Shown here: positions 9,049-17,242 of the stretch, in pieces
Layout of the letters: each line of letters starts with the position of its first letter
Position numbering within the stretch: position 1 is the stretch's first letter
Assembly (NCBI GenBank): GCA_019750335.1
Contig: JAIEOQ010000001.1
Location: 124,001-188,000 of the forward strand
From: Candidatus Obscuribacterales bacterium
GTDB taxonomy: Bacteria > Cyanobacteriota > Vampirovibrionia > Obscuribacterales > Obscuribacteraceae
Direction: 5' to 3'
Length of the DNA stretch: 64,000 nucleotides
Position numbers and translations under genes: made by a program
The notes under the pieces: model-generated
Databases searched by the model: none
Told to the model about the DNA's origin: nothing
The model's input: the letters and a program-made list of their open reading frames with translations, nothing else

Positions 9049-9642
9049 GTGCCGGAAGAGAGATACGACGATTCGCAAAAAGCTACTTGGGTCAGGGCTT
9101 ATATTGGGCTAGGTTCCAATGACGGAGACCGTCTTGGTTTTGTCCAGCAAGCGATGCAGCTTCTCAAAGATTATCCGGGCATTGAAGTTGTGGAGTGTTC
9201 CAGTCTTTATGAAACGGAGCCGGTGGGCAACGATTATGTTGAATGGTTTGTCAATGCCGTAGCCGCTGTCGAAACAAGTTTGACGCCGCTTGAACTCCTG
9301 GATGTTTGTCGAGAAATTGAAAAGCGCTTAGCGGCATTAGCCGGAGCTTCCGCTCCGGTTGTGTTTCGCGAGGGTCTGGAAGGACAAATCAAAGCGCGAA
9401 TAATTGATCTCGATATTTTGTTTTATGGTGATAAGCGTGTAAAAATGCCGGAGTTGCTGGTGCCGCCGACGGATCTGACTAAAAGAGCTTTTGCCCTGGT
9501 GCCGCTTCTAGAGATTGCGCCGGAGCTTGAGCATCCAAGTTTGGGTAAAACTGTAGCTGAAATCCACGAAAACCTATTGGCGCCGGAACAGGTGTTTCTT
9601 TATGGAACCCGTGATTCTTGCCCGGATTTTGAAATGGAATAA
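9049..9642 (+). CDS. folK: 2-amino-4-hydroxy-6-hydroxymethyldihydropteridine pyrophosphokinase (HPPK)
   Basis: HPPK transfers pyrophosphate from ATP to 6-hydroxymethyl-dihydropterin in folate synthesis. The N-terminal YIGLGSNDGDR (18-28) and the ETEPVG segment are family landmarks. The catalytic RxxDLDIL signature appears as RIIDLDILFYG with the two metal-binding aspartates D120 and D122. About 15-20 extra residues (AGASAPVV...) precede the signature compared with the usual 160-residue enzyme, and there is a C-terminal extension. The start is GTG. No folB or folP is adjacent. The stop is one base from the convergent toxin gene. Confidence 0.93.
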   Translation: MPEERYDDSQKATWVRAYIGLGSNDGDRLGFVQQAMQLLKDYPGIEVVECSSLYETEPVGNDYVEWFVNAVAAVETSLTPLELLDVCREIEKRLAALAGASAPVVFREGLEGQIKARIIDLDILFYGDKRVKMPELLVPPTDLTKRAFALVPLLEIAPELEHPSLGKTVAEIHENLLAPEQVFLYGTRDSCPDFEME

Positions 9643-9643
9643 T

Positions 9644-10108
9644 CTATTCTTGCTGTGAGCTTGGCGCATTCTCGGCTGTAATCGGACGACCGATTGAAAG
9701 AGCGACCATTAAGCACATATCCACGTGTTCCATTATTTCGTTAGGAAAAGCACCGATTTTGCTTACCAGCAGAGTTTTTGGGATAGTAGCAATCACTGTA
9801 CAGTCGATCACGCTGTCCAGTCTTATGCCGCCGGATTTCCCGCCCTCGGTGTTCATTTCAACCACAACTTGAGTCGGTTCTCTGGTTGCGCGAGTGACAT
9901 TGCTGGTGAGCGGTACTAGAAGCACGTCATCCAAGCGGGCATTGTTATAGTCGTTCGAGATAATCACTGCCGGCCGGCGCTTGGTTTGCGTCGACCCTTC
10001 GTCAGTTGTATAGGGAAATGCGACAAGTACAACGTCGCCTTTCCGATAAACTGGTGGCTTTGCGGTCATGAAGATGTTTTTTGGTAAAGGAGTAACGCCA
10101 AGCGGCAA
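9644..10108 (-). CDS. PemK/MazF-family toxin (endoribonuclease)
   Basis: The core reads KGDVVLVAFPYTTDEGSTQTK, then RRPAVIISND, DDVLLVPLTS, and a conserved C-terminal block with KIGAFP. This is the MazF/PemK fold, whose members cut mRNA at short sequences. The TTG at 10108 has AAGG four bases upstream. The ATG at 10069 gives the more typical N-terminus MTAKPPVYRKGD but has no ribosome site, so the start is uncertain. A small ORF upstream on the same strand (10192-10401) is the likely antitoxin, with a hairpin terminator between them. Confidence 0.85.
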   Translation of the reverse strand: MPLGVTPLPKNIFMTAKPPVYRKGDVVLVAFPYTTDEGSTQTKRRPAVIISNDYNNARLDDVLLVPLTSNVTRATREPTQVVVEMNTEGGKSGGIRLDSVIDCTVIATIPKTLLVSKIGAFPNEIMEHVDMCLMVALSIGRPITAENAPSSQQE

Positions 10109-10130
10109 AGAGCCTTACCAAATTCTACCA

Positions 10131-10164
10131 ACAAACAAAAATGCACCTGATAAATTCAGATGCA
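10131..10164 (-). terminator. Hairpin with T-rich tail between antitoxin and toxin genes (minus strand)
   Basis: On the minus strand TGCATCTGA and TCAGGTGCA form a nine-pair stem (one G-T pair) around the loop ATTTA, followed by TTTTTGTTTG. This looks like an intrinsic terminator or attenuator that would reduce readthrough from the antitoxin into the toxin gene. Confidence 0.6.
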
Positions 10165-10191
10165 AAAGCAGGAAATTAAGAATAAGACTGA

Positions 10192-10401
10192 TTACAAAGT
10201 GTCGTAAACGGTCGCGGCGTCATCATTGAAAGCGCGAGCCAGAGTGCTTGTCCCCGAAGCTTCACTTAAGGACCGTGCTTCTGAAGGGGAGCAAGTGAGC
10301 CAATCTTTGATCTCTTCGGTCCAAGCTTTTGCCAGCAAGCCGATAGCTTCAAGGGCTTTATCCTCGAATTTATGGACTTTTCGCTGGGGTTGCTTACTCA
10401 A
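10192..10401 (-). CDS. Candidate antitoxin of the MazF-like toxin, 69 residues
   Basis: A TTG at 10401 has a strong AGGAG seven bases upstream and gives a 69-residue protein. A longer frame exists upstream but has no ribosome site. The N-terminus is basic (KQPQRKVHKF), as in DNA-binding or flexible antitoxin heads. The middle is helical (DKALEAIGLLAKAWTEEI). The C-terminus ends in an acidic, Ala-rich tail (AFNDDAATVYDTL) of the kind that wraps a toxin. I do not recognise a named antitoxin family. The pairing rests on gene order, size and the upstream inverted repeat. Confidence 0.6.
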   Translation of the reverse strand: MSKQPQRKVHKFEDKALEAIGLLAKAWTEEIKDWLTCSPSEARSLSEASGTSTLARAFNDDAATVYDTL

Positions 10402-10432
10402 AGAAATGCTCCTGATTAAAATCCGTTCAAGG

Positions 10433-10466
10433 AGTATAACACACATTTCAAGAGGCACCTTGAAAT
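10433..10466 (-). promoter_or_regulatory. Candidate promoter/operator of the toxin-antitoxin pair
   Basis: On the minus strand a perfect eight-base inverted repeat, ATTTCAAG and CTTGAAAT with a six-base spacer (10445-10466), sits just upstream of a TATACT box (10433-10438) and about 45 bases before the antitoxin start. An arrangement like this is typical of an autoregulated toxin-antitoxin operator. Confidence 0.5.
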
Positions 10467-10543
10467 TTAATGTAGTCTGGGGAGACTTAGGACTTACATA
10501 CCCATTTTGCTTTGGCTCGCTCCAACTTGGCAATTGGAAATTG

Positions 10544-10975
10544 TTAGCCGGCCGAACTTAGTTTTTCTTTGGCGACCTTTTCTTGAAAGCGTTGCTTGAG
10601 AAAGGCGATTGTCCGTTGCGTCGCGCCGCCGGGTACAAAAATCTCGGCTACGCCTTGCTTAAGCAGTTCTTCGCGATCTTCGTCCGGAATGATCCCGCCG
10701 CCGAAAAGCAGAATGTCTTCAGCGCCTTCATTTTTTAAAAGCTGCAAAATCCGGGGAAACAGAGTCATATGAGCACCGGAGAGAATGCTTAAGCCGATAG
10801 CGTCAACGTCCTCTTGGATCGCCGTTTCCACTATCTCTTCAGGGGATCGGTGCAAACCTGTATAAACAACTTCCATCCCGGCATCGCGTAAGGCCCGAGC
10901 AACTATTTTTGCTCCCCGGTCATGTCCGTCCAGACCAGGCTTGCCAATTAATACGCGGATCTTTCCTTTAGGCAT
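10544..10975 (-). CDS. Stand-alone cobalamin (B12)-binding domain protein, methylmalonyl-CoA mutase small-domain type
   Basis: The 143-residue protein is a complete B12-binding Rossmann-like domain. GLDGHDRGAKIVARAL gives the DxHxxG cobalt-ligand motif (D16, H18, G21), followed by SILSGAHMTLFP and FGGGIIPDED as in the C-terminal domain of methylmalonyl-CoA mutase. The usual partner, a catalytic mutase subunit, is not in this window. A biotin-dependent carboxyltransferase of the propionyl/methylmalonyl-CoA type lies at 36440-37990, which would fit the same pathway. It could alternatively serve another B12 mutase or act as a sensor. Confidence 0.85.
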   Translation of the reverse strand: MPKGKIRVLIGKPGLDGHDRGAKIVARALRDAGMEVVYTGLHRSPEEIVETAIQEDVDAIGLSILSGAHMTLFPRILQLLKNEGAEDILLFGGGIIPDEDREELLKQGVAEIFVPGGATQRTIAFLKQRFQEKVAKEKLSSAG

Positions 10976-11015
10976 ATTTTTATTGATCCAATAAAACGAA
11001 TTCTCAGTATATCGG

Positions 11016-11459
11016 CTATTTCATTATATTGATCGCTCGATGATTTATCGAGTCTATAAGCTTTCCAAAGTCAGGTAGATCTCTTTTATTCAGTAAATAA
11101 AAGCCTCTTTTCCCTTTCAGAATGGCAAATTTCAAATAAATCGGGGTTTTTAAGCTCGTCAAATCAGACCAGTTCTCATGAGAATGCCAAATCAGGTTGT
11201 CCAATTCGAGCCCCTGCTCGTTTGTTTCGACTTTGTCTATTTCAAAGATCAGGGTCGGCAAAAAGGGCAGAAATATGATTGTTGCCCATACATATATAAA
11301 TACTTCTTTGGGGTTGAAACCGCGGTGGTAGTTAACATGCAAATCGTAAGATTGCAAAAGCAGCCCGCCAAAAAGAACGAGCATTATGCCGACGAAAAAA
11401 AAGCGAATATAGTGCTTCCAGCGGGCTCTTTCGAAACGTTCGGGCTTAGGCTCTACCAT
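11016..11459 (-). CDS. Membrane protein of unknown function, two transmembrane helices
   Basis: The 147-residue product has two hydrophobic helices (about 18-36 and 52-70) followed by a soluble tail of alternating strands that resembles the bacterial PH-like layout, though I cannot confirm it. Its ATG overlaps the stop of the upstream hydrolase gene by one base (TAATG), so the two are translationally coupled. Confidence 0.55.
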   Translation of the reverse strand: MVEPKPERFERARWKHYIRFFFVGIMLVLFGGLLLQSYDLHVNYHRGFNPKEVFIYVWATIIFLPFLPTLIFEIDKVETNEQGLELDNLIWHSHENWSDLTSLKTPIYLKFAILKGKRGFYLLNKRDLPDFGKLIDSINHRAINIMK

Positions 11460-12652
11460 TAGCTGGCGCTGGCGACGGCATCTTCAAACACGGCCGATTC
11501 GTTCTCGGTGCTTTCCGGGCGGACAAGCTTGAGCAGACGGTTGAGCAAAGTTGTATCGTTCATCGTTGTCTTTGCCATGGAGAGAAGCACTCTTTGCACT
11601 TCTTCGCCTAAAGATTTTTCCGCAGCTATTTGAGCGCTGAATCTGCCGCTTAAAACCGGAAGCTGTTGTGAGACTCTGCCTTGCTCGAGAACGGAGAGCA
11701 GATGTGCGTTGCGCTTATTGCTCAAAGTCATGGATAAGCTTTGACGTTCGGGCTTGTCCATGCATAAAGCGTCGCCAATAATTTCGCTTGTATGGGCGCG
11801 ACTGTTGTTGGCTATGGACTGGACAAAATTACCGAGCATCTTCATTACTTTTTGCTTTTGCAGATCAAGGGTCATTACATGATCGCAGCCGGTAAGAAAA
11901 GCTAAAGTCTTGTTTTTGGAACCGACAAGAGCATAGGTTTCGGTAGCGTTATCGATGCTGGCTAACGTGTCGTCCAAGCTATGAACTAAAACAGTCGGAC
12001 AGCTTATCTGAGCTAATCGTTGTCTGGTGTCGTCGATAAGCGACCACATTTGAACGAAAGAACCGTAGTAAGTGCGGAAAACGCCGAATTCGTTTGAACC
12101 ACCTTGGCGAGCTGCTTCGATTGAGCGGGTGATTTGACGTTGAATGCGTACGTCGCTTATGCCGTAAGGCGGGGTTTCTTCCCAGAAAATTTTGCGTCCG
12201 ACCGCCGGAATGCACTCAATGATATTGCGCATGGTGCGTTGCAACAAGCGTGAACGGATGATTGTGTCAAAAGTTTTGTTGAACATGATTGAGCCGTCGT
12301 AAGAGAGTGTCGGTGACAGCATCATCACTCCGGCAATATTGGCTTCTTCCGTAGCCAGACGAGCAGCAATAATGCCGCCCATGGATAATCCGCAAACTAC
12401 AGCTTGTTCATTGCGGGCTTGGATCTTGTGCAAAGCTTGACGAGCGCTTTCCAACCATTGCTTCCAGTTTGAATCAAGCATTTCATCATGCCCGGCACCA
12501 TGACCGGCAAGCAGAACGTTTTCTACATCGAAGCCCAGCTTGCGCAAATATTTTTCCAGCGGCTTCATTTCGGTCGGCGTACCGGTTAGTCCGTGAATAA
12601 GTACGACGCCGGTGCGTTTTTGTCCTGAGTTATCTTGAACGCTCTGTGACAT
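11459..12652 (-). CDS. Alpha/beta hydrolase, carboxylesterase/monoacylglycerol-lipase type, with extra C-terminal region
   Basis: Residues 15-270 form an alpha/beta hydrolase. HGLTGTP (20-26) is the oxyanion-hole segment, GLSMG holds the nucleophile S90, D227 or D228 in LVHSLDDT is the acid, and H258 in GCDHVMT is the base. The resemblance is to Est30-type carboxylesterases (about 250 residues). Residues 271-397 are an extra, mostly helical region that I do not recognise. There is no signal peptide, so it is cytosolic. The next gene downstream is coupled to it by TAATG. Confidence 0.82.
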   Translation of the reverse strand: MSQSVQDNSGQKRTGVVLIHGLTGTPTEMKPLEKYLRKLGFDVENVLLAGHGAGHDEMLDSNWKQWLESARQALHKIQARNEQAVVCGLSMGGIIAARLATEEANIAGVMMLSPTLSYDGSIMFNKTFDTIIRSRLLQRTMRNIIECIPAVGRKIFWEETPPYGISDVRIQRQITRSIEAARQGGSNEFGVFRTYYGSFVQMWSLIDDTRQRLAQISCPTVLVHSLDDTLASIDNATETYALVGSKNKTLAFLTGCDHVMTLDLQKQKVMKMLGNFVQSIANNSRAHTSEIIGDALCMDKPERQSLSMTLSNKRNAHLLSVLEQGRVSQQLPVLSGRFSAQIAAEKSLGEEVQRVLLSMAKTTMNDTTLLNRLLKLVRPESTENESAVFEDAVASAS

Positions 12653-12738
12653 AAAGATTCCGCAAGTCAGGGTTGGGCAAGCTTACTGAAATAGCTTATC
12701 CCTCAATTCTTACGGCTACCTTACGAAAGCTCTCGGCT

Positions 12739-13464
12739 TTAAATTTTTAGAGCTGGAACTGCTGTTGCCGGCATGATGGTGATTTGAGCTGGCATGTTGA
12801 TAGACACAGCGGCAGCGTCTCCGGACAAATAACTGCTTAGAGAGGCTTGTATATCTTTAAAACTGTTGAAAGGATTAAAAGTAAGCTTTTCTTTGCGGCA
12901 AAAATCAATCAATTTTGATTTTGCAAAGAGGATGTCTGCTTCTTTTGCCCAGCAAAAATCACTACGCCCGTCGCCAATTACTACTTTAGTGACGAGTGTT
13001 GAGACATTGCCGGCGATTTGACATTTGCAAACACCGGATTGGCAGTTGAGTAAGCGTGGACCTTTGGAAGGTTCTAAGCGTAGGGTGCCGTCGGTGTTTT
13101 CTATTAAGTGATTGGCGTGAATTTTGCCTACCTTAATATTGTTCTTGGTCAGTAAATATTCAATTACTCGATCCAGTCCGTCGCTCACTACCGAGACCGG
13201 TATGTTGTGCTGGCGGCACCATTCGACAAAGTCTTGGAAACCGTCGGCCATACTCATTTGGTCCAGCTCGTTTTGAATCGCTTTCCAGCCGCCGCGGATT
13301 AGAGCGACTTGGCGGGTCATACATTCGCGCGAGTTGATTTTGCCCGCTTCCCATTCGGCTTCTATCTCTTCCCATGCCGGATCGGCTAGGGTATTCAGCA
13401 AATAGTCGACGGTGTCGAGGGCGGTGATTGTGCCGTCAAAATCACATAAAACTTCCAGCTTCAT
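12739..13464 (-). CDS. HAD-superfamily phosphatase, MtnX-like
   Basis: The protein has DFDGTIT at residues 8-14 (catalytic D8 and D10), VVSDGLD as motif II, and VIGDGRSDFCWAKEADILFAK as motifs III and IV. This matches the phosphoserine-phosphatase-like family that includes MtnX, the 2-hydroxy-3-keto-5-methylthiopentenyl-1-phosphate phosphatase of methionine salvage. A cysteine-containing insert (NCQSGVCKCQ) lies in the cap. No other methionine-salvage genes are nearby. It starts directly after the aminotransferase stop (TAA-ATG), so the two probably act together; the exact substrate is uncertain. Confidence 0.75.
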   Translation of the reverse strand: MKLEVLCDFDGTITALDTVDYLLNTLADPAWEEIEAEWEAGKINSRECMTRQVALIRGGWKAIQNELDQMSMADGFQDFVEWCRQHNIPVSVVSDGLDRVIEYLLTKNNIKVGKIHANHLIENTDGTLRLEPSKGPRLLNCQSGVCKCQIAGNVSTLVTKVVIGDGRSDFCWAKEADILFAKSKLIDFCRKEKLTFNPFNSFKDIQASLSSYLSGDAAAVSINMPAQITIMPATAVPALKI

Positions 13465-14940
13465 TTAGAGCTCTTTTTTGCATGAAGTGATTAATTGATC
13501 GAGCAAGTCGTGAGCCATATCCATCTCTTTGTGAGTAATCTCCAGAGAAGGAGCTAGGGTGACTACGTTTTTGTAGTAACCGCCGATATCGAGAATTAAA
13601 CCGGTCTTCTTGCCGCCATAGCTTAAGTTGCCTTCTAGACCGCGTTGGAACATGGTATCGGCCAGTCTACGGCTTGGCGTGTAACTGTCCTTCTCGCACA
13701 TCTCCATACGCAATGCTAAACCTAAGCCGTCGACATCGCCGATTTCAGGATGTTTGCTTTGTAGATCTTTCAAAATATTGAGGAAATAAGCACCTTTTTC
13801 AGTGACTGTTTTTTCGTAATCGCCTTCATCAAAAATCTTCATTACTTCAAGGGCGGTGGCGGTGCCAAGAGAGTTGGAAGAGAAGGTTGAGTGAGTTGAG
13901 CCCGGTCCGAATTTATCCGGACTGATTAGCTCCTCTTTAGCCCAAATAGCGGACAATGGATTCAAGCCGTTGGTCAGCGCTTTACCGAAAACTAGGATAT
14001 CGGCAGCGGTATTGGTATGTTCCATTGCCCAGAGTTTGCCGGTGCGGAAGAAGCCCATTTGGATTTCATCATCAACAATGAGAATTCCGTGTTCGCGCAA
14101 AATTTTAGCCAAGCGGGCGAAATAGCCTTTAGGCGGAATAATATAGCCGCCGGTACCTTGCACAACTTCAATAAAGAAAGCGCCGAATTCGGATTTTTTT
14201 GATTTCGGATTCCACCAGGAAGTGTACTCATGTTCAAATTTGCGTTCGATTTGATCCAGGCAGTACATGCCGCAGCTTTCTACTTTTTTGCCGAAAGGAC
14301 AGCGGAAGCAATAAGGGAAAGGGACAAACTCAGCGCGATCGCCGAATTCGCCATAATTTTCTCGATAACGATAAGATGAAGTAATCGATGAAGCGGCCAA
14401 AGTCCGTCCGTGATAGCCGCCTTCAAAAGCCAGCATGCGACTTTTGCCGGTATGTTTGCGCACCAACTTAAGAGCATCTTCAACTGCTTGAGCGCCGCCG
14501 ACGTTGAAATGTACGCGGCCGTCTTCGCCTAAAGTACGTTTGACACTTTTCACAAGACGGTCAGCAAGTTGCACTTTCTCTTTGTGCAAATATTGGCAGG
14601 CCAGTTGCGGTAATTTGTCGATTTGATCTTTCAGCGCTTGATTGACACGTTTGTTGGCGTATCCCAAATTAACCGCCGAATACCACATTTGCAGATCAAG
14701 ATAAGGCTGCTGTTTGCCATCGTAGAGAAAGCTGCCTTCGCATGTTTCGAAAAAGGTCGGGCGCTCTGCGTAGTGAACCGTATCGCCGTGAGAGCAAACT
14801 CTGCCTTCCAGCTCTAAAAGATCTTCTTCGGCTTTTGTTACTTTTGCTGCGTCTTCTTGTGAAATATCCGTATATCGAAGTCCGGGGCAACTGCGTTCAA
14901 GTTCGGCCAAATCAACTGTTGCTTTTGAGTTTGTACTCAT
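13465..14940 (-). CDS. Class III (omega) aminotransferase, PLP-dependent
   Basis: The 491-residue enzyme has the fold-type I layout of ornithine, 4-aminobutyrate and lysine 6-aminotransferases. It shows NVGGAQAVEDALKL for cofactor phosphate binding, FEGGYHGRTLAA, IVDDEIQMGFFRTG with the PLP-ring aspartate, and VFGKALTNG with the Schiff-base lysine near residue 320. A segment YCFRCPF...CGMYC contains four cysteines, as in some class III members. The ATG has GAGG six bases upstream. The amino donor is unknown; lysine, ornithine or 4-aminobutyrate are all possible. It is followed without a gap by the MtnX-like phosphatase. Confidence 0.85.
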   Translation of the reverse strand: MSTNSKATVDLAELERSCPGLRYTDISQEDAAKVTKAEEDLLELEGRVCSHGDTVHYAERPTFFETCEGSFLYDGKQQPYLDLQMWYSAVNLGYANKRVNQALKDQIDKLPQLACQYLHKEKVQLADRLVKSVKRTLGEDGRVHFNVGGAQAVEDALKLVRKHTGKSRMLAFEGGYHGRTLAASSITSSYRYRENYGEFGDRAEFVPFPYCFRCPFGKKVESCGMYCLDQIERKFEHEYTSWWNPKSKKSEFGAFFIEVVQGTGGYIIPPKGYFARLAKILREHGILIVDDEIQMGFFRTGKLWAMEHTNTAADILVFGKALTNGLNPLSAIWAKEELISPDKFGPGSTHSTFSSNSLGTATALEVMKIFDEGDYEKTVTEKGAYFLNILKDLQSKHPEIGDVDGLGLALRMEMCEKDSYTPSRRLADTMFQRGLEGNLSYGGKKTGLILDIGGYYKNVVTLAPSLEITHKEMDMAHDLLDQLITSCKKEL

Positions 14941-15143
14941 TCCGGACCTCAGCTTAGCGGGAATTAATAGGACTTTTCAGCCGAGGGAAAGGATAGTTCA
15001 GGCAGCTTTCACCAAACTTACACAGTTAGAAAAATAACGATCTGTAATTCATGAGATGTATGAAAGGACCCTCAAAGATAGCTGCGGGATAATAAAACCC
15101 TGAGTTAATGCTGATCGACGCGGATGCAAAGCGGTGGGCGGTA

Positions 15144-15812
15144 ATGCGAATCCTTCTTGCGGAAGATGACGAAGTTTTGTCCGACGGCATTTCGAAAGCC
15201 CTAAGACAATGTGGTTATACAGTCGATCATGTCAGCAGCGGCGCTGATGCCGATACGGCTATTGCTACGGCTCCTTTTGATCTGGCAATACTTGATTTAG
15301 GTTTGCCGCAAATTGACGGACTGCAGGTGCTGAAACGCTTGCGTTCGGACGGACGACGGTTTCCGGTTTTAATTGTTACAGCGCGAGACGGGCTAGAAGA
15401 CAGAATCGCCGGGTTGGACTTGGGTGCAGACGATTATATGATTAAGCCTTTCGAGCTGCCCGAGCTTGAAGCGCGGGTTCGCGCAATGATCCGACGCAGC
15501 AATTACGGTGCGGAAACTGAAATCGTATATGGTCCTGTGCGTATGGATATTGCTAGTCGCGATATCACCATCTCCGGAGAACATATTGAATTCTCTTCGC
15601 GCGAATTGGCTGTTTTCGAACTTTTGCTGCAAAGACCAGGACGAGTCGTCAGCAAAGAGCAGTTGCTCGACCACATGTATGGCTTCGATCAAGAAGTTAG
15701 CCAAAATGCTATTGAAGTTTTAATCCACCGTTTGCGTAAAAAAATCGAGCCTTATGGGCTTTTGGTGCGAACGATTCGCGGGCTGGGCTATCTTCTGGAG
15801 AACGAATCATGA
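15144..15812 (+). CDS. OmpR/PhoB-family response regulator
   Basis: Residues 1-115 are a receiver domain with the acidic pocket EDD and phospho-acceptor D51 in AILDLGLP, plus the conserved K of MIKPFELPELEARV. Residues about 125-220 are a winged-helix DNA-binding domain ending in RTIRGLGYLL, which is typical of OmpR/PhoB proteins. The family N-terminus MRILLAEDD points to the ATG at 15144 rather than the upstream ATG at 15108. Its stop overlaps the kinase start (ATGA). It probably controls its own operon, including the MATE exporter, but no binding site is proven. Confidence 0.92.
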   Translation: MRILLAEDDEVLSDGISKALRQCGYTVDHVSSGADADTAIATAPFDLAILDLGLPQIDGLQVLKRLRSDGRRFPVLIVTARDGLEDRIAGLDLGADDYMIKPFELPELEARVRAMIRRSNYGAETEIVYGPVRMDIASRDITISGEHIEFSSRELAVFELLLQRPGRVVSKEQLLDHMYGFDQEVSQNAIEVLIHRLRKKIEPYGLLVRTIRGLGYLLENES

Positions 15813-17242
15813 GACCGTTCACCTCCTCAATCCGCCGCCATCTGCTTTGTTGGCTTTTAATCCCCATTGTTTCGCTGTGTTTTCTTGGTGCTTTGGTTAC
15901 TTATGTAATTGCCGTTGGTTTTGCCACCGAAGCTTATGATGATGCTTTGCTTGATTGCGCTCACTCCGTTTCGGCGCGACTGGAGTTTGTCGGCTCCAGA
16001 CCAAACCTGGATTTGCCTCCGGCTGCTTTGGCAATTTTGAAACATAGTGATATTGACGAGTTCTATTATCAAGTAAGTAAAGCAAGTGGCGAAATAATCA
16101 ATGGCGACGAATATATGCCTTCGCTTCCGGCTGATGAAGAAGTAAGTGAAGAACCGATTTTTTATGACGGCAATGTCAATGCGCATCCGGTGCGTGTTTG
16201 TGCAATTAGAGTGCCAATTCCCAAGCATCACGATTATTTGGTGATTAAAGTTGCCGAAACCACAATTGGTAGATCCGATTTAATTCAAAGTATTATTTTG
16301 GGTGTTGTTTTGCCGCAGCTTTTGCTGATTCTGTTTGCTGCCGCTGCAGTATGGTTAGGCGTGGCCCGTGGACTCTCGCCGCTGCGTACTTTGAAAGAAG
16401 CTGTGGAAAAGCGTAATCCGGCTGATTTAAGTTTGCTTGAAGAGATTAACGTACCGAAAGAAGTAAAACCTCTGGTGATAGCAATCAATAATCTGCTCAG
16501 TCACCTTGATGAAGATCGTGAAGCCCAGAGACGATTCGTTTCTAACGCTGCCCATCAATTAAGAACACCGCTTGCCGGTTTGAAAACTCAGACCGAACTT
16601 GCTTTGCGCAATCAAAATCCCGATGACTTGCGTCAATCGTTGAAGCATATTAATACCAGCGCCAATAGAGCAACTAGGCTTGCTCAACAGCTTTTAGCTT
16701 TAGCGCGTCTGGAGCCGTCGGTATTTAAGAGTGTGAAAAGTGAAGCAGTCGATTTGAATTCGATTGTAAAAAGCGTATGTAATGAACTTGTTCCCCAAGC
16801 TTTATCCAAAGAGATTGATTTAGGCTTTGAATCACCCGATGCCGAAGCAGTTATTACCGGTGATAAAAACAGTCTGCACGAATTGACTGTTAATCTCTTG
16901 GAGAACGCCATACTTTATACGCAAAAGGGCGGCAAAGTTACAGCAAGAGTACGTATGAATGCTAAAGGTGCATCTTTGATTGTTGAAGATAATGGGCCGG
17001 GCATACCGCCGGCTGAACGCAAACAAGTGTTCGAACGTTTTTATCGTGTTTTGGGAAATAAAGTTGCCGGTAGCGGCTTGGGTCTGGCTATTGTGCGCGA
17101 AATTGCCGAAGCCCATAAAGCCGAAGTTGATTTAAGAGATGGTCCGAGCGGAGTTGGCACTACTATTGAAGTACAATTTAAGAAGCTGGATTATCCCAAT
17201 GCAGCTCTTGAAATGGCGGAAATAGGTGCAAGTGGACAATAA
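15809..17242 (+). CDS. Sensor histidine kinase, TctE/QseC-like
   Basis: Two transmembrane helices (about 14-36 and 157-180) flank an extracytoplasmic sensor of about 120 residues, similar to the 2CSK_N type found in TctE. A HAMP-like linker follows. The H-box reads SNAAHQLRTPLAGL with H249, the N-box LTVNLLENAILY, and the G-boxes VEDNGPGIP and GSGLGLAIVREIA. All catalytic boxes are intact. It is translationally coupled to the regulator upstream and overlaps the MATE gene downstream. The signal is unknown; control of an exporter suggests a toxic compound or envelope signal. Confidence 0.9.
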   Translation: MRPFTSSIRRHLLCWLLIPIVSLCFLGALVTYVIAVGFATEAYDDALLDCAHSVSARLEFVGSRPNLDLPPAALAILKHSDIDEFYYQVSKASGEIINGDEYMPSLPADEEVSEEPIFYDGNVNAHPVRVCAIRVPIPKHHDYLVIKVAETTIGRSDLIQSIILGVVLPQLLLILFAAAAVWLGVARGLSPLRTLKEAVEKRNPADLSLLEEINVPKEVKPLVIAINNLLSHLDEDREAQRRFVSNAAHQLRTPLAGLKTQTELALRNQNPDDLRQSLKHINTSANRATRLAQQLLALARLEPSVFKSVKSEAVDLNSIVKSVCNELVPQALSKEIDLGFESPDAEAVITGDKNSLHELTVNLLENAILYTQKGGKVTARVRMNAKGASLIVEDNGPGIPPAERKQVFERFYRVLGNKVAGSGLGLAIVREIAEAHKAEVDLRDGPSGVGTTIEVQFKKLDYPNAALEMAEIGASGQ

